From: Lichina pygmaea
Lineage: Eukaryota > Ascomycota > Lichinomycetes > Lichinales > Lichinaceae
DNA: 64,000 nucleotides
NCBI GenBank assembly: GCA_963422465.1
Contig: OY730173.1
Location: forward strand, 3,410,001-3,474,000
Direction of reading: 5' to 3'
Position 1 is the first letter of the stretch, and each line of letters starts with the position of its first letter. Shown here in pieces: positions 43,746 through 55,600 of the stretch. The notes below the pieces were generated by a model. That model saw only the letters and a list, made by a program, of their open reading frames with translations. It was not told where the DNA came from and searched no databases. The position numbers were made by a program, and so were the translations under genes.

Positions 43746-44795
43746 GTACGCCGAAGACTTGTTCCTGGATGTGATCCTTAACCTTGGTGTACAATTTGAC
43801 TATATTATTGGGAAGTTATAGTGGTTTGAGAATGTTCGACACTGGTTTGATTGATTTTGTGTAGAGGAAGGTTGTGGTGTCCAAACTGTTATACTGTCAG
43901 ACATTTTTCTCAAGAAAAAGTGTCTTAACTATGGCTTGCAAGAGAAGTGGGAAGTACCACAATACCTCCAAGGTGCACGTACTCAGATCTTCTCATATTT
44001 CGATAATTCATGTACCTCAAGATAGACACGAATGGCCTGTTGTCTATCGGGGCCTCCACTGAGGTTGGTGGTGATGTGGATACTGTCCAGTGACTTGATA
44101 CCCTTGCTGCCGTCGACACTAAACCTAAAAGGCAGGTCTTTTGAGAATTAATCAGCTTGATAGATCTATGATAAAATACCGCCAAGCTGTGTTTCATAGT
44201 CATCATACCATATCACCACCTAAGTGTGGTCCTATCCTGCTGTGGTGGTGTGGACAAAGTGCTCGGTCAACCTTTTCACTTTTTTCTTGGAGACTGGTGT
44301 CATGGGCTTCTCGCTCCCTTCACTCAGTATTTCCTGTGCCGAGTCTGACTATCGGATACGAATGTTGTCGATATAACTGTTGTAGGTATCCGCCTGAAGT
44401 TTCTTCGGGTAGGCCATGATCTTGTTGTTCTCTAGGTATACCCACGCCAAGGGGGGGTTACTCTGTACAAAGGTTTATTTCAGATATAGTGTGGCCAAGA
44501 AATTTTTCGTGGTCTTATGACTCTTGATAATTTGAGTTGAAATTCTATATAATATGTAAGTACTAGAGCTACAAGGCAATAGCCTGCTCTGAGAGGGAAG
44601 AAGACGATGATCATGATTGACGTCCTCTCGGACCCGAGAGCTATATGGCCCCTTAGCTGACTAACACTACCGGTACCGTGCTGACTAAGACAGGCTCCGC
44701 CCTGGCTACGAGTACCGTACGTAAGGCATCGGCCTATCGAGAGGGGCCTATAGCGTCCCGGTCTGGTACTGTAGTCAGCAATGTAGCTTATCAAC

Positions 44796-45389
44796 ATGCG
44801 ACCATCAACACTCTTTATTGTTTGCCGCCGAACTATCAGTGCAATGGGCGCCACCCCGCCTATTGAGGGCAGTATTCGCTCAAAGGTGGGCATAGACAGT
44901 GGTTGTTGCAGCCAGTCGCCTATTAATCAAGCTAAAAATATGTACACATCTGACTCAAGAGAGTAGATTACGGAGTCCTTGAATCCGTCCAAGCTGGACA
45001 TTCACAATGACTCACATCTACATGCTCATCACAAAGCCATGCAAGGGAGCGTGTCCAAGGAAACTCATTTCAGGTAAGTCCTTTTGTGCATCGTCATCTT
45101 CAATTGGTCAGACTCGCCACCTATCTTCTTGGAAGAATCTGTGAGCAGTACAGCTGCTAACGTTTGAGTGCGTCTCGGCAGACTTACTATAGTATCCGAA
45201 GCCTTTGCGTCGAAGATGCAACCAGCAAGACATCGCATGATATACGCCTTGCTGAAAGAGGAGATGGACCGACCCGGCGGAATACATGCGCTACAGCTTC
45301 GTACTCAGACTCCGGAAGAAGAATCAAGACAGAAGCAGAAAGAGGCGACGCAGACGGGTCAGGGCACTTCCTACGCGGCACGAGAATAG
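44796..45389 (+). CDS. BOL1: BolA-family protein, mitochondrial type
   Basis: BolA proteins work with monothiol glutaredoxins in iron-sulfur cluster delivery; fungal Bol1 is mitochondrial. Three exons (44796-44885, 44967-45073, 45182-45389) encode 134 residues. Exon 1 gives a presequence-like start (MRPSTLFIVCRRTISAMG) followed by TPPIEGSIRSK. Exon 2 continues ITESLNPSKLDIHNDSHLH, AHHKAMQGSVSKETHF. Exon 3 completes R-LTIVSEAFASKMQPARH, RMIYALLKEEMDRPGGIHAL and a charged tail. The conserved His of the HNDSHLHAHH segment and the invariant RH-RMIYALL are present. Introns of 81 and 108 bp have CTGAC and CTAAC branch sites. An internal ATG (at 44844) would give a form without the presequence, so dual localisation is possible. 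Confidence 0.93.
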
Positions 45390-45463
45390 CTGTCGCCTTC
45401 TGTCAAGCTTAGTATAGGAGAAGCCCTTGCCTGTCAGACGATCGTTGAGGATGCCAGAACTAG

Positions 45464-46255
45464 GTTGTGGCCGAGTCTCCGAATTTGGCCCTCACCGAGT
45501 CAGGGCTTGGACGTCTTCGGAGCGGCAGGCCGTGGGCCACCAGCTCCCGCGAACCCGTACGTCGAGGCGTCGTGCGCCTTCACATGTCAGTACGCATTCA
45601 TTCATACGCCGACCGACAAAGCGGGGTAGGCGAAAAGGCCACTTCCCCTGGTTACAGCACGAGTAGGTCCCGGGACAGTCCGGTATTTGAACAAATCCTT
45701 CCCATCGACGGGCAGCTTTCTGAGGACTTTGGCGCTGTTTCTCATTACGCATCCGCAAATGCCCGAGCGCATCCCTGCTGCTGTCAAGTGCAGAGTTGGC
45801 AACGCCATAACCAGTAAACTCCCCAACCTGAAGCCCGGTGACCTCTCTCAACGTAGGCTCTAGGGTAACTGAGCCGTAATCTACAAGGCGAGAGACCTTA
45901 GATTGAACAAGTCTTGGAAGTCGAAGATATAGAGACAGCCGCGATGAATTCTCTCGGAACTGGCAAAGACGTGACGGAGAAGGGTGTGTTGCAGCAAGAT
46001 CGACACCTCGGATATTTGCTCTTGTACATCGATAGTCCAGAATTTCGTAGCAGCTTGTAGACGGTTGAGTCAGAGTCCTCACGGCATAGCCTCCGCACCG
46101 TTCGTCGAGTACTCGTAATCCTCATTCGCGTCATCGAGACTGTGAGGGTTGGCCTGCGGACGAAAGGGTTCCTAGCTGAACGCTGTTGGGCGTTGAGAGG
46201 TCGACCGCTACAACAGCTCACAGGAGACTGGTTCGAAGACTGTATAGACACCTGA
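45464..46255 (+). pseudogene. Unidentified spliced gene or pseudogene downstream of BOL1
   Basis: Conserved-looking protein segments can be chained on the plus strand. The first runs from 45630 to 45852 and contains VRYLNKSFPSTGSFLRTLAL, FLITHPQMPERIPAAVKCRV and ITSKLPNLKPGDLSQ. A 59-bp intron (45853-45911, donor GTAGGC) joins it to LLEVEDIETAAMNSLGTGKD, then DRHLGYLLLYIDSPEFRSSL. In the same frame follow a TAG at 46058-46060 and LRTVRRVLVILIRVIETVRV, KGFLAERCWALRGRPLQQL and a natural stop at 46253. Either the TAG is skipped by a 33-nt intron (46057-46089, GT-AG) or the gene is broken. The 5' end is unclear; a possible earlier exon lies at 45464-45589. I do not recognise the family. No opposing gene explains this conservation-like pattern. 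Confidence 0.5.
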
Positions 46256-46537
46256 CGGTCCTCGACTTTTGAGCAGCTTCGGCACACCGGCTGGCCAGCT
46301 AAATACCTGTCACAGGTAGAGATGACGGGATGAGGAGTGGATGTTCGGAAACAGTGCACTGAGAGATGAAAGGAATACAAGATGGTCGCGCTTGGTGAGT
46401 CGCACAAGCTCTTGAAGGGGTAGGAGGAACAACGGAAATGTGAGCGCAGATAACCATCTAGGGCCAACGCAAAAGGGGGCAAGTAGCATCATATGAATAG
46501 AAGATTAGAGTCACACGACCCTCGCATGCTCCACGTC

Positions 46538-47969
46538 TTACAGGGCCGACGCTCCGGACGGCAACCGAGGCAAAGAGGCAAGAGTAGCACCAGCTTGTCC
46601 TAGCCCTTTCAAATCCGCCTGATTTGGGCGTCCTCTGCGCGGCAAGATCGAGGCAGAGGATCCAGCCAGGAGAAGCCACGTTAAGCATAAGCCGACAGTG
46701 ATTGTGACCAAGCCAAGGGGTTTGGCGTCCACAAGAGAATTGGCGGAGAGAGCGGTTGCCGCTGGTTTGTTGGCAGACGAGGCATCGGTGAATGCCTTGG
46801 CAAAGCGTGCATCGATGAGATATGAGTTGATAAGCGGCATCGCACGAAGAGCACTCCCCAACGCGAGCAAAATCCGACTGGGTCTCTGTGGCTCGCCACT
46901 TTCGGGCACTTGAGGATGTTCGAGGGCACGAGAGTCATCTATCTCGTTATTCGGCGCTGCTGATGCGCCGGGAAGCAAGGGCTGTAAAGACTCGACATAT
47001 CGAGCAAGTGGTGCGAATGATGACCGTATCCTGTCTCTCAACCAGGACTGAGGTAGCTCCGGTCTGTATGCGAGTGCGAGATAGCCAAACGCTACACAGT
47101 CGACGCTTGACGGTCCGCTTTTTGAGAGCAGAGAAGTGTTTGAACCAAGAAGGTTCTGCAGCGGCTCAAGAAATGAACAGATTAGAGCATCCAGCCGGAT
47201 CCTTTGTGCCTGTTGGGCCTGCTCGACAGATGTCATGTTGAGCACCCTCGGCAAGAGACTTGTAAGGTCCCTCGACGTCGACGTGTCAGCTTCCCGCACC
47301 GCACTGCCATCATCGACATCAAGGTAGGAGATGTCGAGGTGTGCGGAGCGCAATCTCGCCTCGTTCCGTAGCCGCCTGGACACCGAGAGACCAAAGCCCC
47401 AAGGAGCATGACTCGATGACAACAACGGTCTCGTCACGGCATTGTAATTTTGGGAAGACGCAAAGAGAGATAGATCGATGAGAGGACGTCCGTTGGTCTC
47501 GAGGAAGGCCGAGACGCTGTGGATAGCAGCTGTTAGGAAACAGCCAAGTCTGATATGGGAACGAGTATGAGCGGTCGTGGGAAAAGCTCACGCTGTTGCC
47601 GTTGCGCTTTGATCTTCGTCCAGGTCGGCGTCCAAGTCCCATGTACCGCTGCTATGCTGCCGCAGAAATCGAACAATGCCGCGGAAGCCTGAGATCCGGC
47701 GAGTTCCGTACTTCAATAAGGGGAGCGCGTCTGGATGTGCAGATTCGTTAGCTCTGAGCGCACGAGGGCGGGTAGTCAAGACATCACATCGCTCGAGCAG
47801 GAATGGAGGGACACGAACGGTAGTGGTCCAGTGCAAGCGAAGTGTTCTGTACGAGTAGCCATTCACCCTGTGGAACAACTTGGCTGAAATACAGAATCGT
47901 TGCGAGGCATTCAGGGTCAATTGAAGGCAGGGAGAAGCCCGGACCCAGGACGTGAAGCTCCAAAATCAT
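46538..47969 (-). CDS. SAM37: Mitochondrial outer-membrane SAM/metaxin subunit
   Basis: Sam37/metaxin-like subunit of the sorting and assembly machinery that inserts beta-barrel proteins into the mitochondrial outer membrane. Three exons (47969-47815, 47753-47592, 47516-46538) encode 431 residues. The thioredoxin/GST-like N terminus reads ILELHVLGPGFSLPSIDPEC and continues DALPLLKYGTRRISGFRGIV. The GST-C part starts VSAFLETNGRPLIDLSLFAS with NYNAVTRPLL. Further on is SVDCVAFGYLALAYRPELP, the metaxin signature. A C-terminal hydrophobic segment (GLVTITVGLCLTWLLLAG) is the membrane anchor. The donor of intron 1 (GTGTCC at 47814) is atypical and was chosen because it alone keeps frame with a TTGAC branch site. 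It is divergent to the gene at 48258 with 288 bp between starts. Confidence 0.88.
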
Positions 47970-48257
47970 GGCAGGCTGTAGGAATCAACGGATACAATGG
48001 CGCAAGACACCGTCCTCGTTGACTTGACCGGCAGCTTGTTTCGACCGCTTCTGCTTTCAACGGCTTAGGGTCTACTTGTAGACTAGTCAGATGCCTGCTG
48101 CGCTCTGCTCCGCACAGTCAAGGCGGGTTGGTGTTTTGGGAAATTGGAACGGTCACCGCGGTATGCTTCCAGAAACGATGGATGAGAACAGATTTTCTGG
48201 CAGCATCGACTTCGAGCTTGAATAGTAGTTGTCAAACTTTCGCTTCGCAGCTCTGTG

Positions 48258-49180
48258 ATGGCGCCAATCCGCCGATATCTCCGCATCACCAAACACAGCG
48301 TGATCGAATGTCGGATCTATCTCGAGAGCCCTTCGCTCGTGGAGAGTTGGTTCCTGAACGGGCGCGATCCCGTTCTGCCGCGCGTCATCGAGAGCGTACG
48401 TCCGCTTATACTACCGAAACTGCGCGAGGAGAATGAAAGGTCCAGGGCCAGGGCCAAGAAAGCTGCGAAAGCAACCAAGGACGTGGTTATTGAAGGTCGG
48501 CTCCCTGGCACCGCCGTCAGATGCAGGCTGAAGCTGACACGTTCGACCCTGATGTCGCAGATGAATTCGAGGTTGCTCTTTTTCTGACGGAGCCAAGCAC
48601 ACGGCACTCGCTGCTCAAGAAGGAAAAGTACTTTGTGGATCCTGACAGACGCATCAAACGTAGTGGTCGCAACTTGACTTCTCTGGGGAGCGATGCGCCG
48701 GTCGACGAGAGCGCCGATGCAAATGCGCCCATCGTGATCAGAGAGGAGGATGACGAAACGGACGTACCAATGCAAGACATTCCTCCCGCGGTGGTGGAAG
48801 TCGGAAGTGAAGGTGGTGCCCCTGTGGATGCTGGTCGTCGGCGACGTCACCAAGAGACGCCGACCGTCGTCCTGGACTGCGACGACGAAGATCCCGATCC
48901 CGATCCCGATCGACGACAGACGCGCTCTAGGCACCGCCAGAGGGAGCGCCAGGCGCTACAGCGTTCGGACAGCAGTGGAGATGAATCGCATAGCGTGAGC
49001 GACGACAAGAAGAAGCTGGTGGCTCAGTGTTCGTACGATGGATATAGCATCTACGGCCGGATACTCTGTCTCGTCGTCAAGCGCCGAGCCGCCGCAAGGG
49101 ATCGGTCAAAGGCGAACACTGGGCCCGCGATGATGGAAGAGTGGATAGTGTCGACCCAGGCAGCAGGCCTGGACGAGTGA
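48258..49180 (+). CDS. Conserved fungal protein of unknown function (MAPIRRYLRI family)
   Basis: Two exons (48258-48495, 48561-49180) encode 285 residues. The N-terminal block is well ordered: MAPIRRYLRITKHSVIECRI, YLESPSLVESWFLNGRD and LPRVIESVRPLILPKLREEN. It is followed by a basic coiled-coil-like stretch (RSRARAKKAAKATKD). The intron (donor GTCGGC, 65 bp) rejoins VVIE|DEFEVALFLTEPSTRHS. A long acidic, disordered region contains the repeat DPDPDPDRR, and the protein closes with a second conserved block, SYDGYSIYGRILCLVVKRR and MMEEWIVSTQ. Conserved ends around a variable acidic middle are typical of an ascomycete family I know only as uncharacterised. A nuclear protein is plausible from the charge pattern. 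Confidence 0.78.
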
Positions 49181-51650
49181 TCCACCATCGGCTCCGTCGC
49201 GACGGACAACAGTCGACCAACCCGACCTTGTCCCCTCACTGGCATCCTATCGTCCTGGCACGCTGCTACATCCCTCGGGAGAGCTCTACTCGGGTTCTAC
49301 TGTTGCGCTTACACCTTGATTGGATGGGATTGTGTTGCCTTTGGGAGGGATGTTATTGTATGAGGCCATGGTCGCAAGGGTGACCGAATGTAAAGGATCA
49401 ATCGGTAATATTAGCACTTCTTCCTAGTGGCTTTTGCTTCCCCAACTGGTACTGTGCCTCTGTGCCATTGCTCCAAGCTGCACTACTTTCACAGATGCGC
49501 CCAAGCCAGCGGAACGTCGTTGCTGATTTCATGCAGCTGTAGCACATGTCCACTGTCAATTCATCTTCAGAAAAGCTGAAATGTCTCAACGCCTGAAATA
49601 TGCACATGGTAAGGAGAACGTCCTCTGGTTTTGTCTCTACAGCAAGATCAAACCATCTCCATCTCCTTTCCCAACTGTCTATGCTCTGGAGAGCAGTATG
49701 TCACCAATCAAGTATCTGGAGCACCATATTCGAATACACCGAGGTGCTGACCAAAATAGGGCGCCCATAGGCCTCGAGGAGAACAACATCAAACCGCAAC
49801 CATTACTTACAATGCTCGGATCTCAGAGCAAGCTTCTCCGAAACAATGGTCATCCACCTTTCCTCCCCTTTTTTTCTCCAAAAGCCCATTCCGTTCTACT
49901 CCTGTCTCTTCTGAGATATACCGTGCTGTATGTGAGCCCCACCGGCCGTTCTTCTCTCAAAGTTTGAAGGCCGAATTCGAGAACTGAAGTCGAGAGTCGA
50001 AGTCAAGAGTCGAGGTCGAGATCGAGAGTCGAAGACGAGGTTGAAGAAAGAGATGTGATTCGAGCCGAGTCTTCCGAACCACCAACGACACCAGCCACCT
50101 TCAGACTCTTGCGTGCTATGGTACCACAGAAAAGTGTTGCTGTGTGTCAACAAACACAAGTTACCCATCGGAGTACTATCATTTTGGAGTAATATTCCTG
50201 AGTAACGGTACGGAGTCCAGATACCAGCTCTATAGCGTGCTTCGCAGTATGCCTATCTGTGTAATCTGACCGGTCTGATTGACTTGACTTGAAATCACAT
50301 CCCAAGGAACTACTAGCTCTGCTCCAAAAATGTACAATGACTGCGTCATGCGCGCTGACTTGGCTTTGCGTCCGCATCTGCTTGTGCATACGTACGAGTG
50401 GTCAGGTGCTTGGTCACCCTACGATAGACGCACAGCGGTACGGTAGATGAAAGCACCCCCCGTCCGTCCACTCACCAGCAACTCGAACAAGCCCCACCGA
50501 CAACGACTGTCAGCTAACCCAAGTTCCATACGCATGTCCTCCTCTCTCCTATTCATAGTGAAGTCCTCTCTGATTCTACAACGGGATTTCTTTTCCCGTG
50601 TCACACTTCGACAATGGGCACACCAACACACACTCGGGATTGGCCACATACGCACTCTGCGACCTGTCTTTCTTTTTTTTTTTTCCTGACTGGCTAAGGC
50701 CTGAGGGTGACATGTACCGGTATGTCTTATCAACAGCGTCAGACAGACAATCCGGTTGAGAAAAGAGAGGTGTGTGCGTGTGGGGGAGGGAAGAGACAGC
50801 GGCGTCAAGCCAATTGAATGCTGCGCATCTCACAAGCCGTCAAATCGAGAGTTGAACCCAACCCAGCCTGCACAGTACTGTATGATCATCTCACGCCCCA
50901 GCGTCGTCGTCTGTCAGATACAGTATCTTACGGCATTGTACGCCGGCTGTCATACCGGGCTGCCGAGTCGCCGAGGCGACCTGTAGGACGACGCGTCTTC
51001 GTCGTCCAAGAATACGGGAAGATGCAACATGTTGGTTCGCCGTCCCGTGATATGGTCACGGGAGGCCTACGTTACCCCCCTCCAACCATCGCTGTGTACC
51101 CATCGCTGCTGCACCAGTACCGTGTCCATCCGAGAGGGTTGACTCGGCAAAACATCGTACCTCAGCATTACCTGCAGGAGTTCCTGTCCCACGACCTCGT
51201 GGCAAAAAAAAAAGGGGGCTTCTGCACGGACACCGGCACAGACAAACCCTATGTTGTTTGGAGACTCGGTCGCATCAGGGAGGTTTGGAAGAACAAGCAC
51301 TCCAATGCATGACGTGGGGGTGCAGACCCAAGCCCAAAGAGTTGATGTTCGTGAGTCCTGAATTTCACTTACGAAGTGGTGGGCATGACAGGTTCCAGGA
51401 CCAGCCGCTCAGTCCGTGTCAGACCCGCCGTCTTTAGCCACAGATGACAAATACCAGCTAGTGGCACACCTCAATCCGACATGGGGACATCAGCTTGAAA
51501 CATCACACACCCAGTATGCACCAGTCACGTCTGCCGTACTACGTACGTATGTACTGTAACAGCAGCGGGCTGGTGCAGGGGCCCACGTTAGCCTGCATGG
51601 GCCTGCGTGCGGAAGCATGGATAAGCAGAAAGGCCTAACGCATGCATCGG
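49181..51650. other. Gene-poor stretch, left part of the 10-kb desert
   Basis: No supported gene. It contains a GAGTCGAAGTC-type imperfect tandem purine repeat at about 49984-50050, a T run at 50672-50683, an A run at 51205-51214 and TACGGAGT words near 50208. Confidence 0.45.
49984..50050. repeat. Imperfect GTCGA-rich simple repeat
   Basis: Units of the type GAGTCGAAGTC and GAGGTCGAGATC repeat five to six times with substitutions. It is non-coding. Confidence 0.7.
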
Positions 51651-54600
51651 GTCCTCGGCAGTTGCGCCGGTCCAACGTTACGGTCACGAGACGTTGTTGA
51701 CGAAGCGTCGTCAGCCCGTCGACGGATGAGGCGACTTTGGAGACACGGACGACCTGCCGAGGTGCTCAGTGAACACGCTTCGTTGGTCCGACCATCCAGG
51801 GGCAACCAAGGTCGACGTTCAGCTCTTCTCAAAGCCAATGTTTTCCATCGCCGTCTTACGTACGGAGTACGTATGTCCAGCAAAGCGAGGGTTCTGCAGA
51901 CGCAGGCTCCCTCTTGGTCGGGTTGTTCCGGGAGCGTGCCTCAGGCGCAACGATCGCCAGTGCGTATGGAGCAGTAGTCGCGCGACAGCCACGTGGGCGT
52001 CCATGTCTCACTTCCACATTCGGCTCGTCAAGCATTCAGCCCACGACACCATGCTCGGTGCCGCTCCCGGCAGCCGAATGGTGGGACAAGGTCAGGCTGC
52101 AAAAGCCAACGTTCGCACACAGTCGAACCGGCCTGTGCTCGATGTCGCCAGACAACCCCCGTTCGCCTTCTGGTGTCCGTGGTGCCCAAAGAAGATGAGG
52201 AAGAGCGACGAGAGCGACGATGTACCGGGAACACGGATAGGTCACGATGGCTTCTGCGTTCCGCGACTAGGACCATGCGGCCCCACGTGATTCTTCGCGG
52301 CACAAAGTTCTTCGTGGCGACGAAGGGGCATCGACGATGGCGGGGAAGGCCACTCAGACGCCTCCGGAAAGACTGGGGATCCCTGGCACCGACGGCGCGA
52401 CGGTCGACCGGTCCAAGGTGCCGAAACCGGGCGCGATCCCCCTCCCCCGCGGCCGTGCCGGCGACGCTGGTGGTTCTAGGCCACCGCAGCACTACCGACG
52501 ATCGAGGACCTTTCAAAGGTATTCTGACAGCGGCATTGGCCTTCCGCCCGAACGGTGTCCGGCGCCGGCGCCGTCGTTCGTTTGCTGTCTCCATCGGATC
52601 GGCCGCCGACTCTCCCTTCGTCTTCGGAGGCCGAGCGCGTCGCAACGCGGCGGGCGCGCAACACACAAATACACACGGCCCACGGTGCGCTGGCTCGGCC
52701 GCGGCCTGGCTCTTTCCCCTCCATCCGAGCCTTGTCCGCCGCGCCGCATCTCGCGCAGCCGAACACCGAGCTGTCCCAACGGGCTGAAAGGCGATGTATG
52801 CGAGCGACGCTGATTCGTGGCCCCTCTCCCTCTCTTTCCATCGTGTCTCGGCTGTCGAGCGCCGTCGCCTTGCTGCCCGGCCCGCCATTGCTTTTTGCAC
52901 TGGCCGCTGCCGGCTTTCGCTTCGTGGCCGAGCTCGACCTTCGGCCTCCGTCGATGTTTTCTTCTTTGACCTCGTCACGATCACTTTGCCACAGCCGCGA
53001 CCTTGTCCTCCACCAAATTGCGCCCGCCTCTTCGGGCCTGCGTGGCGCTCCTTAGCCTTCTTTCTTTTGGTCTTTTGACGTTCGTCGGTGAGGCGTCCCG
53101 GCATTCTGGGCGTCCGCCCCTGGTACTGGGCCACGCAGGCACCGGACGTCGAACGATGCCGTCCAGTAGAGTATCCGATACAGTGCCTTGGTGGCAAGAT
53201 CAGAAAAAAGGGACGGTCGTCGGACGACGACGTCGGCATGGCATCCACGGCCGGATATAGCGCCATCTCGAGTCAGCACAAAGAAAGAAACGAAAGGCCG
53301 CAGGAGATGGCGAGTTGAAGGCGGACATCAAAGGCCGCGGGCCGGGACCCATGTAAGGTTGTTGCTCATCGTGCCGGAGGTCCGACGATGATCGCTCGAA
53401 CTCAGGGCCGACGGACCAAGGATTCGATGACGAAACGGGAGCCCTCCCCTGCAGCGGATGCGACAAGCTCGGGACGAATGCCGCACCGTAGTAGGCCCGA
53501 TCTAAATTAGGGTGGCCCACCACGCCCAATGTGGTCTAGGGCCGAAATCTCACCTTCGTCAGACGTCAGACCGGCCCGACCTGCGGTCGGAGCGCTCGGA
53601 TGGGCCCCTATCGCGACCGTCAAACACCGTCCCACCAGCTCAGCCGCGGCCGGGGGAGGCATCGAGGAGCTGAGGGATCCAAGAGCCAAGGGGCTTCTTG
53701 GGCTCCCACGTCTCGCTCGCTGTGGATGCCGTAGAGGGCCCGGGAAGCCGCGCACGGGGCAGCCGAAGCCAGAGTTCCTCCACGTAGCATCGTCGTTGCA
53801 GCCCTGGAACGTCCGAACGTCCGTACGACGGGATTGGAAATGACGAGAGCCCGGTCGGCCGTCGAGGAGATGTTGAACAATACAGACGAGGAGCAAAAAG
53901 CAAAAGGCCAACGTACTGCACCGTGCTGGGCAGACGGTGGCGGACAAGCGGCAGGAAAATTGGCACATCTGGCCGCCGTTCAGACGGCATATCGGCTGCG
54001 TCGAGGACGACCGAGGGCACATGAAAAAGGGGGCGAGATGGATGGGAGGACGCGATGCGATGGCGGTCGACGGCCGCCGACGTGATTTGCCTGGCACGCC
54101 TGGTGGGTTCGTGCGTGTGCGTACCGTCGGACATGCGTACGTATTACGTACGTGCGTACAGCATCGTCCGCTCTTTCTTCCCGCTTGGCGAGCGGGCTGG
54201 CGGGGGTATCGTGGAGTGGCACGGGTCGGTGTCCCCAGGAGATGGGTCGGACCACGCGAGGCGCGAACAAGGTTCGAGGAGATGACGAATCCGCTCAGGG
54301 GCGCCCGAAACAGACGCAACACACCGTTTGAGGACGCTAGACGGCCTACCGCCTGAGCATCCACCGGCACCAAGTTACGGTCGGTGCTACCGAGCCAGAG
54401 GATGCGCCCGGAATAACAGGGCCAAAAGGAAAAATCGAAGAGAAAAATTCGAAATGGCAGGGGAAGAGGCGATCGAGAGCTTCTCCGCCATCGAACGAGG
54501 CACGGATGGGCCGACGGGGTCCGGTATATAATGGGCCGCCCCCGTCCGCTGGTCGACCGTCCGGCACGACAGCAACGCTCGCCTTGATCAAGCCACCTCC

Positions 54601-55600
54601 CCGTCTCCGTCGCCGGCGCTTGCAAGCTGCCAACGGTCCGCCTGCACGCCAGAACCTCAAAAGGCCTGCCTCGCGCTCCGTCTCGCCCACGAAGCCGTCT
54701 GGACTGCTTCTGGAGACCGGCTCCGACATGTCTTCGTCCTCGTCGCTCTCGTCGACCGCCATGCCGTCTCTGGCCAACTGCAGTGGCTCGTCCGACTACC
54801 CTCCGAGCCCCGGTCCACCGCCGACTCGGCCGCTGCCTCCCCTGCCCCAGTGAGGCTCGACGAAGCTCGCCCTACCACACGACGGCCTCGTCCGTCTTCG
54901 ACCGCATTTCGCTTTTTGGGATCGGAAGACCGGGCTGGCCCCTGGCAACGGTGGCGCGGCGTCGTCTGCCCCCTGTCGGCTCGCCGAGAGGTCACACGCA
55001 ACTTGATGAAGAAGGCGGATCGGCTGCGGAACGGTCGAACGCGTCCGAGGGGAAAGAGCCTACGCTGCCTTTCCAACACGACGCGTCTCGGCCTGTCTGA
55101 CCGCCGCAATTTGTCTCGCGCCTGGAACGGAACGCTCGGCCTCGCGGACTTGGCCTCGCGGACTTGGCAACGTCGCCGACTTCCTCGCGGCTACTCTTGC
55201 GGCTGCTGCTGCGGCCGATGCTACTGCTACCGCTACTGCTGCTTTGGGGAGTTTCTCGGTTTCGATCCACCTCGGGGGGGGTGCTCGGCCCTGGCGTCCA
55301 ACAGATCTCGTCGCCGCGGCGATCACACATCCTGTCGGCTGCAGGCTCAGCCGAGTCTCACCGGAGCGCCTGAGCGCCTCTCTGTTCGCGCCCCCGGTCG
55401 GTTGCGTGGATCGCCTTGGGCACGCGGCGGGGCAAGGGTCCGTCAAATCATCTGGCCCTGAACGCGCCAGGGTTGTGCGTACTTGTCGAGGACCGACACG
55501 AGCATCGCCGGCGCCGCCAGTCAGGCGAGTAGGGTTTTGGTGGCGGTGACGACGCCAGTGAGAGGCACGGGAAGTTAGCCGGCGCATTGGTCGACTGTAG
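51651..55600. other. GC-rich, stop-poor block without a recognisable gene
   Basis: About 4 kb noticeably richer in G+C than its flanks. Long open frames exist in several phases on both strands at once (over 350 codons on the minus strand at 52028-53266 and 53507-54625), but their products are Arg/Pro/Ser-rich with no domain or consistent composition. That is what low stop density alone would produce. It is probably non-coding. A possible promoter and exon are listed separately at 54521-54852. Confidence 0.5.
54521..54852 (+). other. Possible promoter and Ser/Pro-rich exon
   Basis: GGTATATAATGGG at 54521-54533 is a strong TATA-like element. Downstream an open frame gives LKRPASRSVSPTKPSGLLLE, then SDMSSSSSLSSTAMPSL and PSPGPPPTRPLPPLPQ, ending at CCCCA|GTGAGG, which is a good splice donor. 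Proline-rich PPLP and SPTKP motifs are typical of real fungal scaffold proteins. I could not find a convincing next exon, so this remains a hint. Confidence 0.25.

Larger units (their letters stand above)
42003..44795. other. Retroelement-rich intergenic region
   Basis: The promoter side of the WD40 gene carries GTCACGTG and CCACGTGAC (42183-42204), two E-boxes 9 bp apart. From about 42.3 kb it holds a gag-like relic and a LINE 3' relic (separate entries). From about 43.8 to 44.5 kb the DNA is AT-richer than its neighbours and looks like decayed repeat. No intact gene is present. Confidence 0.55.

Noticed and set aside
45898-46482. 194-codon minus-strand frame opposite the unidentified gene
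   Set aside because: Ser/Arg/Cys-rich product without coherent segments; the plus strand gives better protein-like sequence and splice sites.
52028-53266. 412-codon minus-strand open frame in the GC-rich block
   Set aside because: Arg/Pro-rich product without domains; comparable open frames exist in other phases over the same bases, as expected from low stop density.
53507-54625. 372-codon minus-strand open frame
   Set aside because: Same reason; composition drifts along its length and no conserved motif, splice logic or start context supports it.
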